A program made the position numbers and the translations under genes. 64,000 nt of DNA from Candidatus Zixiibacteriota bacterium (GTDB lineage Bacteria; Zixibacteria; MSB-5A5; GN15; JACZUZ01): NCBI GenBank assembly GCA_024280775.1, contig JAJRPM010000002.1, forward strand, positions 1-64,000. The letters are read 5' to 3'. How positions within the stretch are numbered: the first letter of the stretch is position 1; each line of letters begins with the position of its first letter. A model generated the notes under the pieces. The model did no database searches. It was not told where the DNA came from and saw only the letters and a program-made list of their open reading frames with translations. Below, piece by piece: positions 7,550 to 17,040 of the stretch.

Positions 7550-8808
7550 TTGCGGAGAGTGTAACTTTGGAAACTCAAACAAAAAGTAACGACAGATATG
7601 AAATTCGGGGAGAAGTCTCCGAGTTGGCGAAAACTATTTCGCCGTCGAAGACTATGCAGATTAGCGCTTTGGCAACTTCCTTGCGCGCTGAAGGGAAAGA
7701 CATAATCGCCCTTTCCGCCGGTGAGCTGGCTTGTGACACACCCGATTCGGCAAAGAAGGCCGGAATCAACGCTATTGAGAATAACCAGACACGTTACACT
7801 CTGAACCCTGGTACGATTGAACTGCGCGAAGCGATTTGCGCAAAATACAAACGTGAGCATAAGCGGGACTTTTCCCCCAAGCAGGTATTAGTCAGCGCTG
7901 GAGCAAAACAGTCGCTGTTTAACATCCTACTGGCTCTTTGCGGGACCGGCGACGAAGTGATTACTTTCAGTCCTTATTGGGTAAGTTACCCGGAGCAAAT
8001 CATCGCTAGTGGCGCTAAGATGGTGGTTGTCGAAACGACAATCGAGAATGGCTTTCAGTTGGAGATTGAACAATTCAAGGCCGCGATTACTCCCGCCACG
8101 AAAGTTGTAATCCTAAATACTCCCAGCAATCCCACCGGGGCTGTATATCCGAAAGACACTGTTGATGAAATCTGCAGAATATGCGCCTCAGAGGGTATTT
8201 GGATTTTGACAGATGAAATCTATGAGCGAATAGTATATCCGCCGAATACACACTACAGCCCTTTGGATTCTCCCGAGGTGGACTTGTCACGTTTGATTGT
8301 GGTCAATGGTTTTTCAAAGACCTATGCCATGACCGGTTGGCGTGTCGGCTATGCCCTCGGTCCGGTTTCGGTTATCAGCGGCGCGGCGCGATTACAGAGC
8401 CATTCCACCTCGAATGCCTCATCTATTTCGCAAGCGGCGGCATTGGGCGCGTTGCTGGGTGACGCCAAGGGAGAAAACGACTCATTTTTTGCGGCGCTAA
8501 TACCTGACCTGTTGGAGAAACGTTCGATTGTCTCTAAAATACTCGGCTCGACTCCGCCTTTGAAAATTGCAGAGCCGGGCGGGGCCTACTATATGATGAT
8601 TGATGTATCCGGCTTGTTCGGCAAAACTCTAGCCGGGAAGTCCATGGAAAACGCGACTGATGTCTGTATGTATTTTATCGAAGAACTTGGAGTGGCCACT
8701 ACTCCCGGTGAAGCTTTTGGCGCTGGTAACTACTTGCGTCTCTCATTTTCTACCGACAAAGCCCTGGTAGAAAAAGGGTGTTTGAGAATTCAAAAGGGCC
8801 TGACTTAA
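7546..8808 (+). CDS. Class I aminotransferase (aspartate aminotransferase-like)
   Basis: A 420-residue fold-type I PLP enzyme. The Schiff-base Lys lies in the [13 protein letters not shown] block near residue 256, with the usual [11 protein letters not shown] and DEIYERIVY blocks before it. These blocks are typical of prokaryotic aspartate/prephenate aminotransferases (AspB/AAT Ib type). It extends about 25 residues at the N terminus beyond the usual family start, and an internal start is possible. ATG 7546 overlaps the pta stop, which supports the long form. Substrate specificity cannot be read from sequence alone. Confidence 0.88.
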   Translation: MIAESVTLETQTKSNDRYEIRGEVSELAKTISPSKTMQISALATSLRAEGKDIIALSAGELACDTPDSAKKAGINAIENNQTRYTLNPGTIELREAICAKYKREHKRDFSPKQVLVSAGAKQSLFNILLALCGTGDEVITFSPYWVSYPEQIIASGAKMVVVETTIENGFQLEIEQFKAAITPATKVVILNTPSNPTGAVYPKDTVDEICRICASEGIWILTDEIYERIVYPPNTHYSPLDSPEVDLSRLIVVNGFSKTYAMTGWRVGYALGPVSVISGAARLQSHSTSNASSISQAAALGALLGDAKGENDSFFAALIPDLLEKRSIVSKILGSTPPLKIAEPGGAYYMMIDVSGLFGKTLAGKSMENATDVCMYFIEELGVATTPGEAFGAGNYLRLSFSTDKALVEKGCLRIQKGLT

Positions 8809-8833
8809 TTGTAACCTTTCAAGAGAATCTATT

Positions 8834-9268
8834 ATGCCTACTTATCAATACAAATGTCCAGAATGTTCGCACGAATTCGAAGAATTCCAGCCGATAACCG
8901 ATAACGCAATAGAAGTTTGTCCGGCTTGTGGTGGAAAAACAAGGCGCCTAATCACCGGTGGAGCGGGGCTGATTTTCAAGGGTAGCGGTTTCTATATCAC
9001 TGATTATCGTTCTGACAGCTACAACAAATCAGCAAAAGCCGATAGCGCAGACTCTTCCTCGAAATCTTCAGATTCCTCCAAGAGTAGTTCGGCTGCAGGC
9101 GACGGCAAGAAATCAGGCGGCGCTACGTCATCAACATCAAGTTCCTCCGGTTCAACTAAATCAGATTCAGGCTCTTCCAAATCCTCCGGCGCCTCCGGTG
9201 CGACCGGTGCGACTGGTGCGACCGGTGCGACTGGTGCGACCGGTTCGTCCGGCAAAAGCAAGTCCTAG
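8834..9268 (+). CDS. FmdB-family zinc ribbon with Ser-rich, collagen-like tail
   Basis: Residues 1-55 are a standard FmdB-type regulatory zinc ribbon: MPTYQYKCPECSHEFEEFQ, then CPACGG, then the conserved LIFKGSGFYITDY. The remaining roughly 90 residues are low-complexity Ser/Lys/Gly/Asp, ending in five Gly-Ala-Thr triplets encoded by a 9-bp tandem repeat. FmdB proteins are commonly 70-110 residues, so this tail (144 in total) is long. The family's role is still loosely defined. The tail is probably disordered, or weakly collagen-like. Confidence 0.85.
   Translation: MPTYQYKCPECSHEFEEFQPITDNAIEVCPACGGKTRRLITGGAGLIFKGSGFYITDYRSDSYNKSAKADSADSSSKSSDSSKSSSAAGDGKKSGGATSSTSSSSGSTKSDSGSSKSSGASGATGATGATGATGATGSSGKSKS
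9197..9241 (+). repeat. Five-copy 9-bp coding tandem repeat
   Basis: GGTGCGACC alternates with GGTGCGACT for five copies, encoding Gly-Ala-Thr five times at the FmdB C terminus. Such tracts change length by slippage in whole codons, so copy number may vary between strains without breaking the frame. Confidence 0.9.
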
Positions 9269-9276
9269 CGCCACAT

Positions 9277-9300
9277 TTGCCCTCGTTGGGCAATAAATTG
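9277..9300 (+). terminator. Weak hairpin after the FmdB gene
   Basis: Stem TTGCCC/GGGCAA with a five-base loop (9277-9293), followed by TAAATTG. There is no strong T-run, so termination may be partial. Confidence 0.35.
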
Positions 9301-9341
9301 AGCATTCAGTCAATTAAGATACGCTATTCCATCGGGATGTC

Positions 9342-9370
9342 TTGACAGCAATTTTGGGGCGCGGTATATA
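9342..9370 (+). promoter_or_regulatory. gltA: Strong sigma70-type promoter for citrate synthase
   Basis: TTGACA at 9342-9347, exactly 17 bp, then TATATA at 9365-9370. This is close to consensus. The predicted start near 9377 leaves a leader of about 175 nt before the gltA ATG at 9551. Confidence 0.75.
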
Positions 9371-9550
9371 ACCTATGGTGAAAGAGGCCAAATCGGTGTC
9401 TTTCAGAAGGTTTACGTGTACTTCTAGATGTTGGAGAAAGTTGGTGGGACCGGCATTTTTCAGCGCTCATAAGTATCAAGGGGCTGTCGATATAATGAAC
9501 AAAGCGGCAGCTAATGCTGTTTTGATTCATCGAGAAGGAGTGATGCTACA

Positions 9551-10840
9551 ATGTCAAAACTAATAGATAAATTTTCCGCCCAAGTCCCGGGTTTGCGCCA
9601 GAAAGCCAAGGATATTGTGGCGAAGCACGGCTCGGAAAAAATTTCAGATGTGACGGTCGCGCAAGTATTTGGCGGCATGCGCGGAATCAAGGGACTAATC
9701 TGTGACACCTCGTTCGTGTCTCCCGAGAAGGGCTTGATTGTTCGCGGCTTGCCGATACTTGAGCTCACTGAGCGCACACCCGAGGAGATTTTCTGGTTGT
9801 TGCTCACTGGTGATTTGCCGAGCGAAGGCGAGAGTCATGACCTCGACAAGGAGCTTGCGAGTCGCTCGGAGGTTCCTGCCTACGTTTTTGAAATCCTGAA
9901 CGCGCTTCCGGCTGAATGCCATCCGATGGCTATGCTCAATACCTGTATACTGGCGCTGGAGAACGAATCAGTTTTTCGCATTCGCTATTTCGAGGGAATG
10001 AAGAAGCAGGATTATTGGGAGGCGGCGCTTGAGGACGGTTTGAATCTCATCGCAAAGATTCCGACAATTGCCGCCGCAGTATATCGGATTCGCTACGACA
10101 AGGGCGCTCCATTGGCTTCAAAGCCTGAGCTTGGCTGGGGCGGTAATTTTGCCCACATGCTGGGAATGGATGTCGACCAGGACGAATTCGCTAAGTTCAT
10201 CAATCTGTACTTGAATCTTCACGCTGACCACGAAGGCGGCAATGTCTCGGCCTTCAGTTGCGCGACTGTCGCCTCGGCCTTATCAGACCCATATTATTCT
10301 GTTTCGGCTGGTCTAAACGGACTTGCCGGTCCGTTGCATGGACTGGCGAATCAGGAGTGTCTGCGCTTTGTACTGGGCATTCGTGAGCGTTATGACGGAA
10401 TACCTACTGACGAACAATTAGTTGAGTATGCCTGGGAGGTGCTAAATTCCGGTCAGGTAATCCCAGGTTACGGACACGCAGTGTTGCGTTGTCCGGATCC
10501 GCGCTTTGTCGGTTTCCATAATTTTGCCGAAAAGTATTTGGTTGATGAGCCGCTGGTTACAATCGTTGATAAGATTTACCGCTTAGTTCCTGATATACTG
10601 CGTGAGCATGGCAAAGCCAAAAGCCCGTTCCCGAATGTGGATGCGATTACCGGCTCAATGCTATATCACTACGGCCTGAAGGAGTATCGCTATTACACCG
10701 TCATGTTCGCGGTTTCTCGCACACTTGGTCTGATTTCTCAATTAGTTCTCAGCCGCGCGATGGGCATGCCTATCATTCGTCCCAAGTCTGTGACAAGTGA
10801 CTGGCTGGTGTCTCAGTTTGAGGAGCCGGTGAAAGTCTGA
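9551..10840 (+). CDS. gltA: Citrate synthase (eukaryote-like type)
   Basis: A 429-residue enzyme that condenses oxaloacetate and acetyl-CoA to start the TCA cycle. Catalytic histidines lie in LHADHEGGNVSAF and GYGHAVLRCPDPRF, with the GLAGPLHGLANQE block between. The sequence resembles the mitochondrial/eukaryote-like citrate synthases found in some bacterial phyla rather than the hexameric E. coli enzyme. AGAAGGAGTGATGC precedes the ATG. A consensus promoter lies upstream and a strong terminator downstream, so this is a single-gene transcript. Confidence 0.93.
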   Translation: MSKLIDKFSAQVPGLRQKAKDIVAKHGSEKISDVTVAQVFGGMRGIKGLICDTSFVSPEKGLIVRGLPILELTERTPEEIFWLLLTGDLPSEGESHDLDKELASRSEVPAYVFEILNALPAECHPMAMLNTCILALENESVFRIRYFEGMKKQDYWEAALEDGLNLIAKIPTIAAAVYRIRYDKGAPLASKPELGWGGNFAHMLGMDVDQDEFAKFINLYLNLHADHEGGNVSAFSCATVASALSDPYYSVSAGLNGLAGPLHGLANQECLRFVLGIRERYDGIPTDEQLVEYAWEVLNSGQVIPGYGHAVLRCPDPRFVGFHNFAEKYLVDEPLVTIVDKIYRLVPDILREHGKAKSPFPNVDAITGSMLYHYGLKEYRYYTVMFAVSRTLGLISQLVLSRAMGMPIIRPKSVTSDWLVSQFEEPVKV

Positions 10841-10891
10841 GTCGATACAAGTGACCAGTTTTGTAGCTGGCAAAGTTTGATAATTCTGTAG

Positions 10892-10922
10892 GGCAGAACC
10901 CAAAGTGGTTCTGCCTTTTTTT
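10892..10922 (+). terminator. Intrinsic terminator of gltA
   Basis: A perfect 9-bp stem GGCAGAACC/GGTTCTGCC with a six-base loop CAAAGT, followed by seven T. It lies 51 bp after the gltA stop. Confidence 0.92.
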
Positions 10923-11004
10923 GTGGCAGACTCTCTTGCAGGGATAGCACAACTTCAACAGGAGCCACCCTGGGCTTCCTGCGCATCAAGTTATTGGAAG
11001 GCTC

Positions 11005-13116
11005 TTATGCGCTCGGTAAAGTGATAATGAAGCGTGCGCCCTTTGTGTAGCTCTTGTCGTATTCGAGAGAGCCGCCCATATCGCTCACCAGACGAAACGA
11101 AATTGAGAGACCAAGACCCGAGCCGTCGGACTTGGTTGTGAAATAGGGGTTGAACAGCTTTTCAACGATCTCCGGGGGGATGCCGGGGCCATTGTCACTG
11201 ATTAGCGCCTGCACGCTCTCTTCTGATTCCTTGAGAACGATATTGATATTCAAAGACGAGGCTTTATCGTTATTTGCGGAGCCATTGAAGGCCTCTATCG
11301 AGTTTCGGTAGAGATTGCCTAACGTCTGCCTGAGCTTGTCTTTGTCCATGCGAGCCGATACGTCAGGGGCAATCTCGGTAGTCAGTGACACATTATCACG
11401 TTCGAATTCCGGTTGCATGAACCTTATCCATTCGGTGAACAGGTCACTAATCAAATCCAGAGGCGGTTTTGATTTCGGCTCTCGGGTCAGTCCCAGCAGG
11501 CGACTGACGATTGCATCAAGGCGGGTTGTCTCCTTTCTGATTTGCGAGGTGAAGAAAGAAAACTCCTTGCGCTCTGTGGTAATCTGTTCGGCGAATTCTG
11601 CGTCAAGTCTCTGAGCGGCCAGCGAAATAGCATTCAGTGGATTCCGGATTTCATGCGCGACTCCAGCGGCCAGGTCTCCCAGTTCGACAAGACGTTCACG
11701 TCTGGCGTTTACCTCTTCAAGCTCTCGCTGGTGAGTGTAATCATAGATTACCAGGGCTTTGCCTGAATCCGCAGAATCCTGTGAGCCAATTGACGCGACA
11801 GTATATAAGAAGTGTTTCCGAGCTCCAGCGACCACAGCCTCAAATTCCTGAGATGTGTCATCAAAGGAGCTTCTCGATAGTGTGTCATTTGTGTCGAAAT
11901 CAAAAATATCTGCCGGAAGGTATTCAGCAAGTACGCTGGTTCGCCAGTCTTTTGCGCCTTGAAGATCGGCGTTGATGTCACTGCTCAGTGAAAACAGTTC
12001 ACCGAGGCGCTTATTCGCTAGTTCAATAGAGTTGTCTGCGTTTATGGCAATGACACCTGAGTGCATGCTCTCCAGCACCGTATCAGAAAGAGACTTTGTC
12101 CGGGCCAAAGAAATGCCCAGCGCTGTGCGTTCGCTACGTAATCCCAAATAGAGCGGTATCAACGCCGCGACAAGAAACAGGACAATCGCCAAAGCTATCA
12201 TCTGACGGTTAAACTCGGTCCTGGCGGCATTGAAAGCCTCCAGTGAAATCCCTAACCTAAAGAGACCGTCAGGATATAGAGTTGAGGTAAAAGGCTCAGC
12301 AAATTCCAATACCTCTTGCCCTTGAAAAAACACGGTTCGCGACGCCAAGGTGTCACCATTGAATGTCTCTCTTAGAAATGGATCAGATTCTATTGTTAGG
12401 GCTGAGTCTATTGGCGTAGAGGAGAATATCAGACCTTCGGGGTCCTGATAGAATATGTACACAACATTTGGCGCTTCGCCGAGACGTTGAATTAGCGGGC
12501 CAATTCCGATTTCGTTTTCGACCTCCCACAATTCCGGGAAGTCCAACTCCATGCACACTCCTTTGGTGCGTGTAGAATCTATCTCCAGAAACAATGCAGT
12601 GGCGGATTCATGAAGTGTATCAGGCAAGAAGATCAGTGATTGGAAGGCCGATGAATCGGCAAGGAGCTCGCTGGCAGCGTCGAAAAAGTCTTCCAGGATT
12701 CCTTCATGGGGTTCAAGGTCGGTGTTTACCGCCGAGGAAATCAGCGCCAGGCGATCGTCAAATTGGTATACCGCCAATGTTGTGACTTCCGGAGCGTTTA
12801 CATTGAGCCAGGCCAAAGCTTCTTCGGCGTTGTAGTTTTCAAATGTAAGTTGTGCGACAGGTGTAATTCGTGAGATAAACGAATCCCAGAAATATCCATT
12901 GGCCCGGATAGCGTTGTCAGTAGCCTCGGTAAGGATAGTTAGTAGCGTCTTGCCTTGAGTGTGGAGAATCTCCAAACTGCCTTGTGTTCGCTTACGGATT
13001 CCTGAGTAAGTGAAAAGTAACACTGTTCCGGCAATAACAAATGTCAAGAGCAAGAGCGCTCGGCGCCCTAACGGTAGATTGTTGGCGGAAGTGTCACTTT
13101 TGAAGTTATTGTGCAT
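11005..13116 (-). CDS. Membrane sensor histidine kinase
   Basis: 703 residues. A transmembrane helix at about 19-40 and a second at about 307-327 enclose a periplasmic sensor region of about 265 residues. A PAS-like domain follows (about 345-450). The HisKA dimerisation helix has the phospho-acceptor His in GVAHEIRNPLNA near 488. The HATPase domain has N-box NLYRNSIEAF, G1 box DNGPGIPPE and G2 box GSGLGLSI. All catalytic boxes are intact. The architecture resembles NtrB/AtoS-type kinases. No response regulator is adjacent, so its partner is elsewhere. Confidence 0.92.
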   Translation of the reverse strand: MHNNFKSDTSANNLPLGRRALLLLTFVIAGTVLLFTYSGIRKRTQGSLEILHTQGKTLLTILTEATDNAIRANGYFWDSFISRITPVAQLTFENYNAEEALAWLNVNAPEVTTLAVYQFDDRLALISSAVNTDLEPHEGILEDFFDAASELLADSSAFQSLIFLPDTLHESATALFLEIDSTRTKGVCMELDFPELWEVENEIGIGPLIQRLGEAPNVVYIFYQDPEGLIFSSTPIDSALTIESDPFLRETFNGDTLASRTVFFQGQEVLEFAEPFTSTLYPDGLFRLGISLEAFNAARTEFNRQMIALAIVLFLVAALIPLYLGLRSERTALGISLARTKSLSDTVLESMHSGVIAINADNSIELANKRLGELFSLSSDINADLQGAKDWRTSVLAEYLPADIFDFDTNDTLSRSSFDDTSQEFEAVVAGARKHFLYTVASIGSQDSADSGKALVIYDYTHQRELEEVNARRERLVELGDLAAGVAHEIRNPLNAISLAAQRLDAEFAEQITTERKEFSFFTSQIRKETTRLDAIVSRLLGLTREPKSKPPLDLISDLFTEWIRFMQPEFERDNVSLTTEIAPDVSARMDKDKLRQTLGNLYRNSIEAFNGSANNDKASSLNINIVLKESEESVQALISDNGPGIPPEIVEKLFNPYFTTKSDGSGLGLSISFRLVSDMGGSLEYDKSYTKGARFIITLPSA

Positions 13117-13530
13117 GTGGCCAACTTATGTGTGTGGAGAGAGTCGGTCAAGCGTAAAGGAGTATAGCAGATTATACAATGCAATGGCTTAGCTCTTGAG
13201 ATTATTACAAGGTCGCATAGATTTGCGGAATTATAGCGTTTACACTGTTAGCCCCATTCAAATAGGGCTTTAGTGAGGCCCTCAGACTCCGAAAACGTCG
13301 GATCGAATTTGGCCGGTAAATTGCATGGCTTTGTTCGGATTGACTGACGCTTCTTTCGAATTAGCGCAAGAGCATAGCAATATGGTGGCAATAAAGGGTT
13401 TGATTGTATCGGTAAGTCTTTTCACATGTAGGTATATAGACCGGATTTACCCTTGACATTTCACTATTTTCACTTAACTTAGAGCTTGTACGGTCGTTGG
13501 CGTACTATCCCCGTCTCGTTTGAGGTACTT
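13117..13530. other. Divergent intergenic region
   Basis: It separates the minus-strand kinase from the plus-strand exoprotein. It holds a candidate promoter for the exoprotein, listed separately, and a small TCCGA/TCGGA inverted repeat near 13288. I see no gene or structured RNA. Confidence 0.4.
13453..13475 (+). promoter_or_regulatory. Possible promoter of the dockerin exoprotein
   Basis: A perfect TTGACA at 13453-13458. A plausible but weak -10 (TAACTT) follows at 16 bp. The leader to ATG 13531 would be about 45 nt. Confidence 0.45.
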
Positions 13531-15843
13531 ATGAAGGCACAAGACGGAGGGACTCGTTCCCTCATTTTTGCCTCTGTCTTGTTGACATTGCAACTTGTAA
13601 TTTCGCCTGCTACTTTTGTAAGCGCGCGAGATTCCAAAGGAAACAAGGCTTCGGCTTCTCAGCCGGAAGTGTTGTTATCGTCAACACAAACTCAGCCATT
13701 ATCTGCATCTCCCATCGGTGTATTCGTAGAATCCAATTCAAAAGTTGCATCATCCAAAGTTTCAGGATCTTCAGAGTCTGTGGTCTTCAGTCAAGCTGAC
13801 TATGGACTAGGCCAAAGCGCATTGTGCGCCAAGACCATATTGGGCGATTTATCAAACGCCCGCTGGGGAACCCAAACTCTCTCCTGCGATCTCAACAATG
13901 ATGGTATTGATGACTTTATCATGTCCGCTCCATATTACAGCCTGTTGCAACTCGATAGCGTTGGCGCGGTGGCGGTATTTTATGGCTCCAGTAATTTTGT
14001 CGGTGATACAGTCGACTTGGACAATCAATTCCCCGATGTGTTCATTCATGGCGGCGCCTCAGATGAATTCGTTGGTGAGGCCCTGGCCTGCGGTGATGTA
14101 AACGGTGATGGTATAGTCGATTTGGTGATTGGCGCCCCCGGCGGTAAGGGGCAGTCCGGGGCGAATAAGAATGTCGGAAAGACATATATTGTTTTTGGAG
14201 CAAGCGTCTTACAGCAGGACATAAATCTTCCTATTGAGGCCGATGCGGTAATCTTCGGCGAGGAAGTTGGATTGGGTAGTGTGCCTGATCACTCGGGTAC
14301 ATCTTTAGCAGTCGGTCATATCAATGCCGATGGGTTCGCTGATATTATTATCGGTGTTCCAGGAGCAGACGGTCCGGGAAATTCTCGTCTTGACGCTGGA
14401 GAGTATCACATCCTCTATGGTCGCGGATTGACCTGGCCTTCGCCAATTACCTTGGGAGTCGGTTCCGATGTGATAATCTACAATCCCGAGGCTGGTGATG
14501 GTGTCTATGATGTCGGCGGCGGTTCGGTTCGCGCTTTGAATACCTGCGCTATTGGTGATATCGATGGTAATGGAGCAGGCGATGTTGTTGTGTCTTTGCC
14601 GGGCGGTGACGGCAGTGGGAATGGTCTACCGGGTAGCGGTTCGGTGAGAGTGATTCTTAACGAACAAATCCTCGATACATTAGATCTACTTAGTAGGCCG
14701 CATCAGATTTACTATGGCGCAGAGTCTCAGGATGTGCTCTCAACAGTGATTGTAGAAAACCTCGATGGTGACGCTTACGACGATATACTCATGATTCCAT
14801 TGAACGCAGACGGACTGTTCAACGGCCGCGATTTTTCAAATGAACTTTATATCCACTATGGATCCGCTACTTTGGCTCTGGTGAATAACGCCCACTTTGA
14901 CGCCGATGCGGTTTTTTACCCCAACACAGGTTTTGAAATTTTGTCTTTTGCCGCAGTTGGTGATTTTGATAATTCCGGCTCAATGGATTTGGCGATCTCG
15001 ATGACCGGCGGTGATGGTCCTGGCAATTCTTTAAGTGGCGCAGGTGATGTTTGGGTGTTCTTTGATCCGGGTCATATCACAGGGTTTATTGACTTACAGA
15101 ATGTGACTCCTGATGCTTTTGTCTATGGCTCGAAAACCAGCGACAGGATAGGAGCTAGTCTCTCTTCAGGTGATATCAATGCCGATGGCTATGACGACCT
15201 GTTAATCGGAGCTCCACAGGCTTCTTATGCTACAGGCGTGAAGATTGGGTCCGGGAAGGGCTTTTTGGCATCAGGCGAGATGATGGCCATTGGTGACAAT
15301 GACGGCGACGGCGTTTTCGGGTGTTTGGATAACTGCCCGCTGACTGCAAATCCTGACCAATTGGATACTGACTTTGACGGCCTTGGAGACGCCTGTGACA
15401 ATTGTCCCACCACAGCAAATCCGGATCAGGTTGATTTTGACAATGACCAGGTTGGTGATGTTTGTGACAATTGCCCGACGTCAGCTAACCCTGATCAGGC
15501 AGATGCTGACGCCGATGGATTTGGGGATTTGTGTGATATTTGCAAGTATGTATTTAATCCGAGTCAGATAGATACCGACAATGATGGATTCGGTGATGAT
15601 TGCGATCCTTGTCCTACTGACCCGGCAAATGCTTGTTGCAACATGGCTGGTGACGTTGACAACTCCGGCTCGGTGAATATCGCTGATGTAACCCACATGA
15701 TTTCAACGATTTTCATGGGTGGGCCTGGTCCGGTCAATCCCGGGACCGATGATGTTAACTGTTCCGGAGGATTCAACGTAAGTGATGTCACTTACCTGAT
15801 TGAATTCATCTTCGCAAACGGACCGCTACCCTGCTGTATGTAA
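13531..15843 (+). CDS. Secreted FG-GAP/TSP3-repeat protein with C-terminal dockerin
   Basis: 770 residues, exported by a signal peptide (SLIFASVLLTLQLVISPATFVSA). Residues about 100-600 are integrin-alpha-like FG-GAP blades with calcium loops of the form DxNxDGxxD (for example DVNGDGIVDLVIGAP and DINADGYDDLLIGAP), probably a seven-bladed propeller. Then come calcium-binding thrombospondin type 3 repeats (DNCPTTANPDQVDFDNDQVG and relatives). The final roughly 65 residues are a type I dockerin with two duplicated calcium loops (GDVDNSGSVNIADVTHMI). ATG 13531 with GAGGT upstream is preferred over a TTG 45 bp earlier. It is likely surface-attached through cohesin-dockerin or another calcium-dependent interaction. 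Confidence 0.9.
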   Translation: MKAQDGGTRSLIFASVLLTLQLVISPATFVSARDSKGNKASASQPEVLLSSTQTQPLSASPIGVFVESNSKVASSKVSGSSESVVFSQADYGLGQSALCAKTILGDLSNARWGTQTLSCDLNNDGIDDFIMSAPYYSLLQLDSVGAVAVFYGSSNFVGDTVDLDNQFPDVFIHGGASDEFVGEALACGDVNGDGIVDLVIGAPGGKGQSGANKNVGKTYIVFGASVLQQDINLPIEADAVIFGEEVGLGSVPDHSGTSLAVGHINADGFADIIIGVPGADGPGNSRLDAGEYHILYGRGLTWPSPITLGVGSDVIIYNPEAGDGVYDVGGGSVRALNTCAIGDIDGNGAGDVVVSLPGGDGSGNGLPGSGSVRVILNEQILDTLDLLSRPHQIYYGAESQDVLSTVIVENLDGDAYDDILMIPLNADGLFNGRDFSNELYIHYGSATLALVNNAHFDADAVFYPNTGFEILSFAAVGDFDNSGSMDLAISMTGGDGPGNSLSGAGDVWVFFDPGHITGFIDLQNVTPDAFVYGSKTSDRIGASLSSGDINADGYDDLLIGAPQASYATGVKIGSGKGFLASGEMMAIGDNDGDGVFGCLDNCPLTANPDQLDTDFDGLGDACDNCPTTANPDQVDFDNDQVGDVCDNCPTSANPDQADADADGFGDLCDICKYVFNPSQIDTDNDGFGDDCDPCPTDPANACCNMAGDVDNSGSVNIADVTHMISTIFMGGPGPVNPGTDDVNCSGGFNVSDVTYLIEFIFANGPLPCCM

Positions 15844-15906
15844 AGATAACTTCTACCGCTACATACTGCAGGGCAATCACATTAACGTTTTCAATCTTCC
15901 GATAAA

Positions 15907-16860
15907 CTAGGCATTCACGCGCATTTTGTCCTCAATGGACTCCATGTGACGCTCGGCGGCAACCGCGGCAGTGGTTCCATCACCAACAGCATTGGTGATT
16001 TGTCGCACCAGCTGACTGCGAACATCTCCGCAGGCAAAAATGCCTGGAGTTGATGTTTGCATGTGGTCATCAGTGATAATATATCCGGCGCTGTCTTTCT
16101 TTAGCTCTACGCGGGTCACATTTGAATTGGGAGTGAAGCCTATAAAGGGGAAGACACCTCCAACCGGTACATCTTTAACGTCGCCGGTTTTGACATTCTT
16201 CACAGTTACAGACTCAACCCGATTCTCACCATTGATGCTTTCGACAACTGAGTCGTAGATGATTTCCAGTTTCGGATTTGCTTTGGCGCGTTCTTGTACA
16301 ATCTTTGCGGCGCGGAACGCATCGCGGCGATGAATCAAAAAGACTTTGGTGGCATACTTGGTTAAGAATCCGCCTTCCTCAAGCGCCGCATCACCGCCCC
16401 CGACAACAGCCAGAACCTGGCCTTTGAAGAAAGCTCCGTCGCAAATAGCGCAATAGGAAACACCTTTGCCATACAGGCGCTCCTCGCCCTCGACACCAAG
16501 TTTGTTCGGTGTGCCGCCGGTTGAAAGTATCACCGCTTTGACCTGATAGAGTTTCCCGCTGGCAGTTGAAACCATCTTGAGAGCGCCGTCATCCCAAATA
16601 TCAGTCACTTCATCAGCAACTGTTTCAACCCCGAAAGACTTGGCGTGTGCGCTCATTTTGTCCGCTAATTCACGCCCATCAATCGACTCAAAACCGGGGT
16701 AGTCCTCTACCAAATCGGTGTTGGCGATCTGACCGCCGATAATGTATTTTTCAAAGACAATTGTCTTGCGCATTCCGCGCGCGCAATAGAGTCCCGCTGT
16801 CAGGCCGCCGGGGCCGCCTCCAACGATTGCTACTTCGTAGTCTGTGATTATCTCACTCAT
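15907..16860 (-). CDS. trxB: Thioredoxin-disulfide reductase
   Basis: A 317-residue low-molecular-weight flavoenzyme that transfers electrons from NADPH to thioredoxin. It shows the FAD-binding GGGPGG near residues 14-19, the redox pair in YCAICDGAFF (CAIC rather than the commoner CATC; both Cys present), the NADPH-binding GGGDAALEE, and HRRDAFRA, whose Arg residues favour NADPH. The C-terminal GIFACGDVRSQLVRQITNAVGDGTTAA block is typical. A ribosome-binding site (AGGAAGGAATAATT) precedes the ATG. No thioredoxin gene is adjacent. Confidence 0.95.
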   Translation of the reverse strand: MSEIITDYEVAIVGGGPGGLTAGLYCARGMRKTIVFEKYIIGGQIANTDLVEDYPGFESIDGRELADKMSAHAKSFGVETVADEVTDIWDDGALKMVSTASGKLYQVKAVILSTGGTPNKLGVEGEERLYGKGVSYCAICDGAFFKGQVLAVVGGGDAALEEGGFLTKYATKVFLIHRRDAFRAAKIVQERAKANPKLEIIYDSVVESINGENRVESVTVKNVKTGDVKDVPVGGVFPFIGFTPNSNVTRVELKKDSAGYIITDDHMQTSTPGIFACGDVRSQLVRQITNAVGDGTTAAVAAERHMESIEDKMRVNA

Positions 16861-17040
16861 AATTATTCCTTCCTAACACCCTAATATACTTAAACCCAAT
16901 TCAAATTCTTAATGTCTATTCTCTAATACGTTGGCGAATACATTGTCATTTATCAAATAAGAACACAGCAAACGAGAACGCTCTGCGCCACTCAGCTACA
17001 AATGGGTTAACATTTCAACTCATCAATGGTTCCGTTTGGC

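Noticed and set aside
9375-9563. 62-codon frame in the gltA leader
   Set aside because: It overlaps the gltA start and has no ribosome-binding site or recognisable motif; more likely leader sequence.
10955-10985. Further REP copy after gltA (AGGAGCC...GGCTTCCT)
   Set aside because: Only the arm ends match and the centre differs; it is better read as a weak hairpin after the minus-strand kinase.
13486-13530. TTG start for the dockerin exoprotein
   Set aside because: ATG 13531 has a ribosome-binding site and begins a standard signal peptide; the TTG lies at the expected transcription start.
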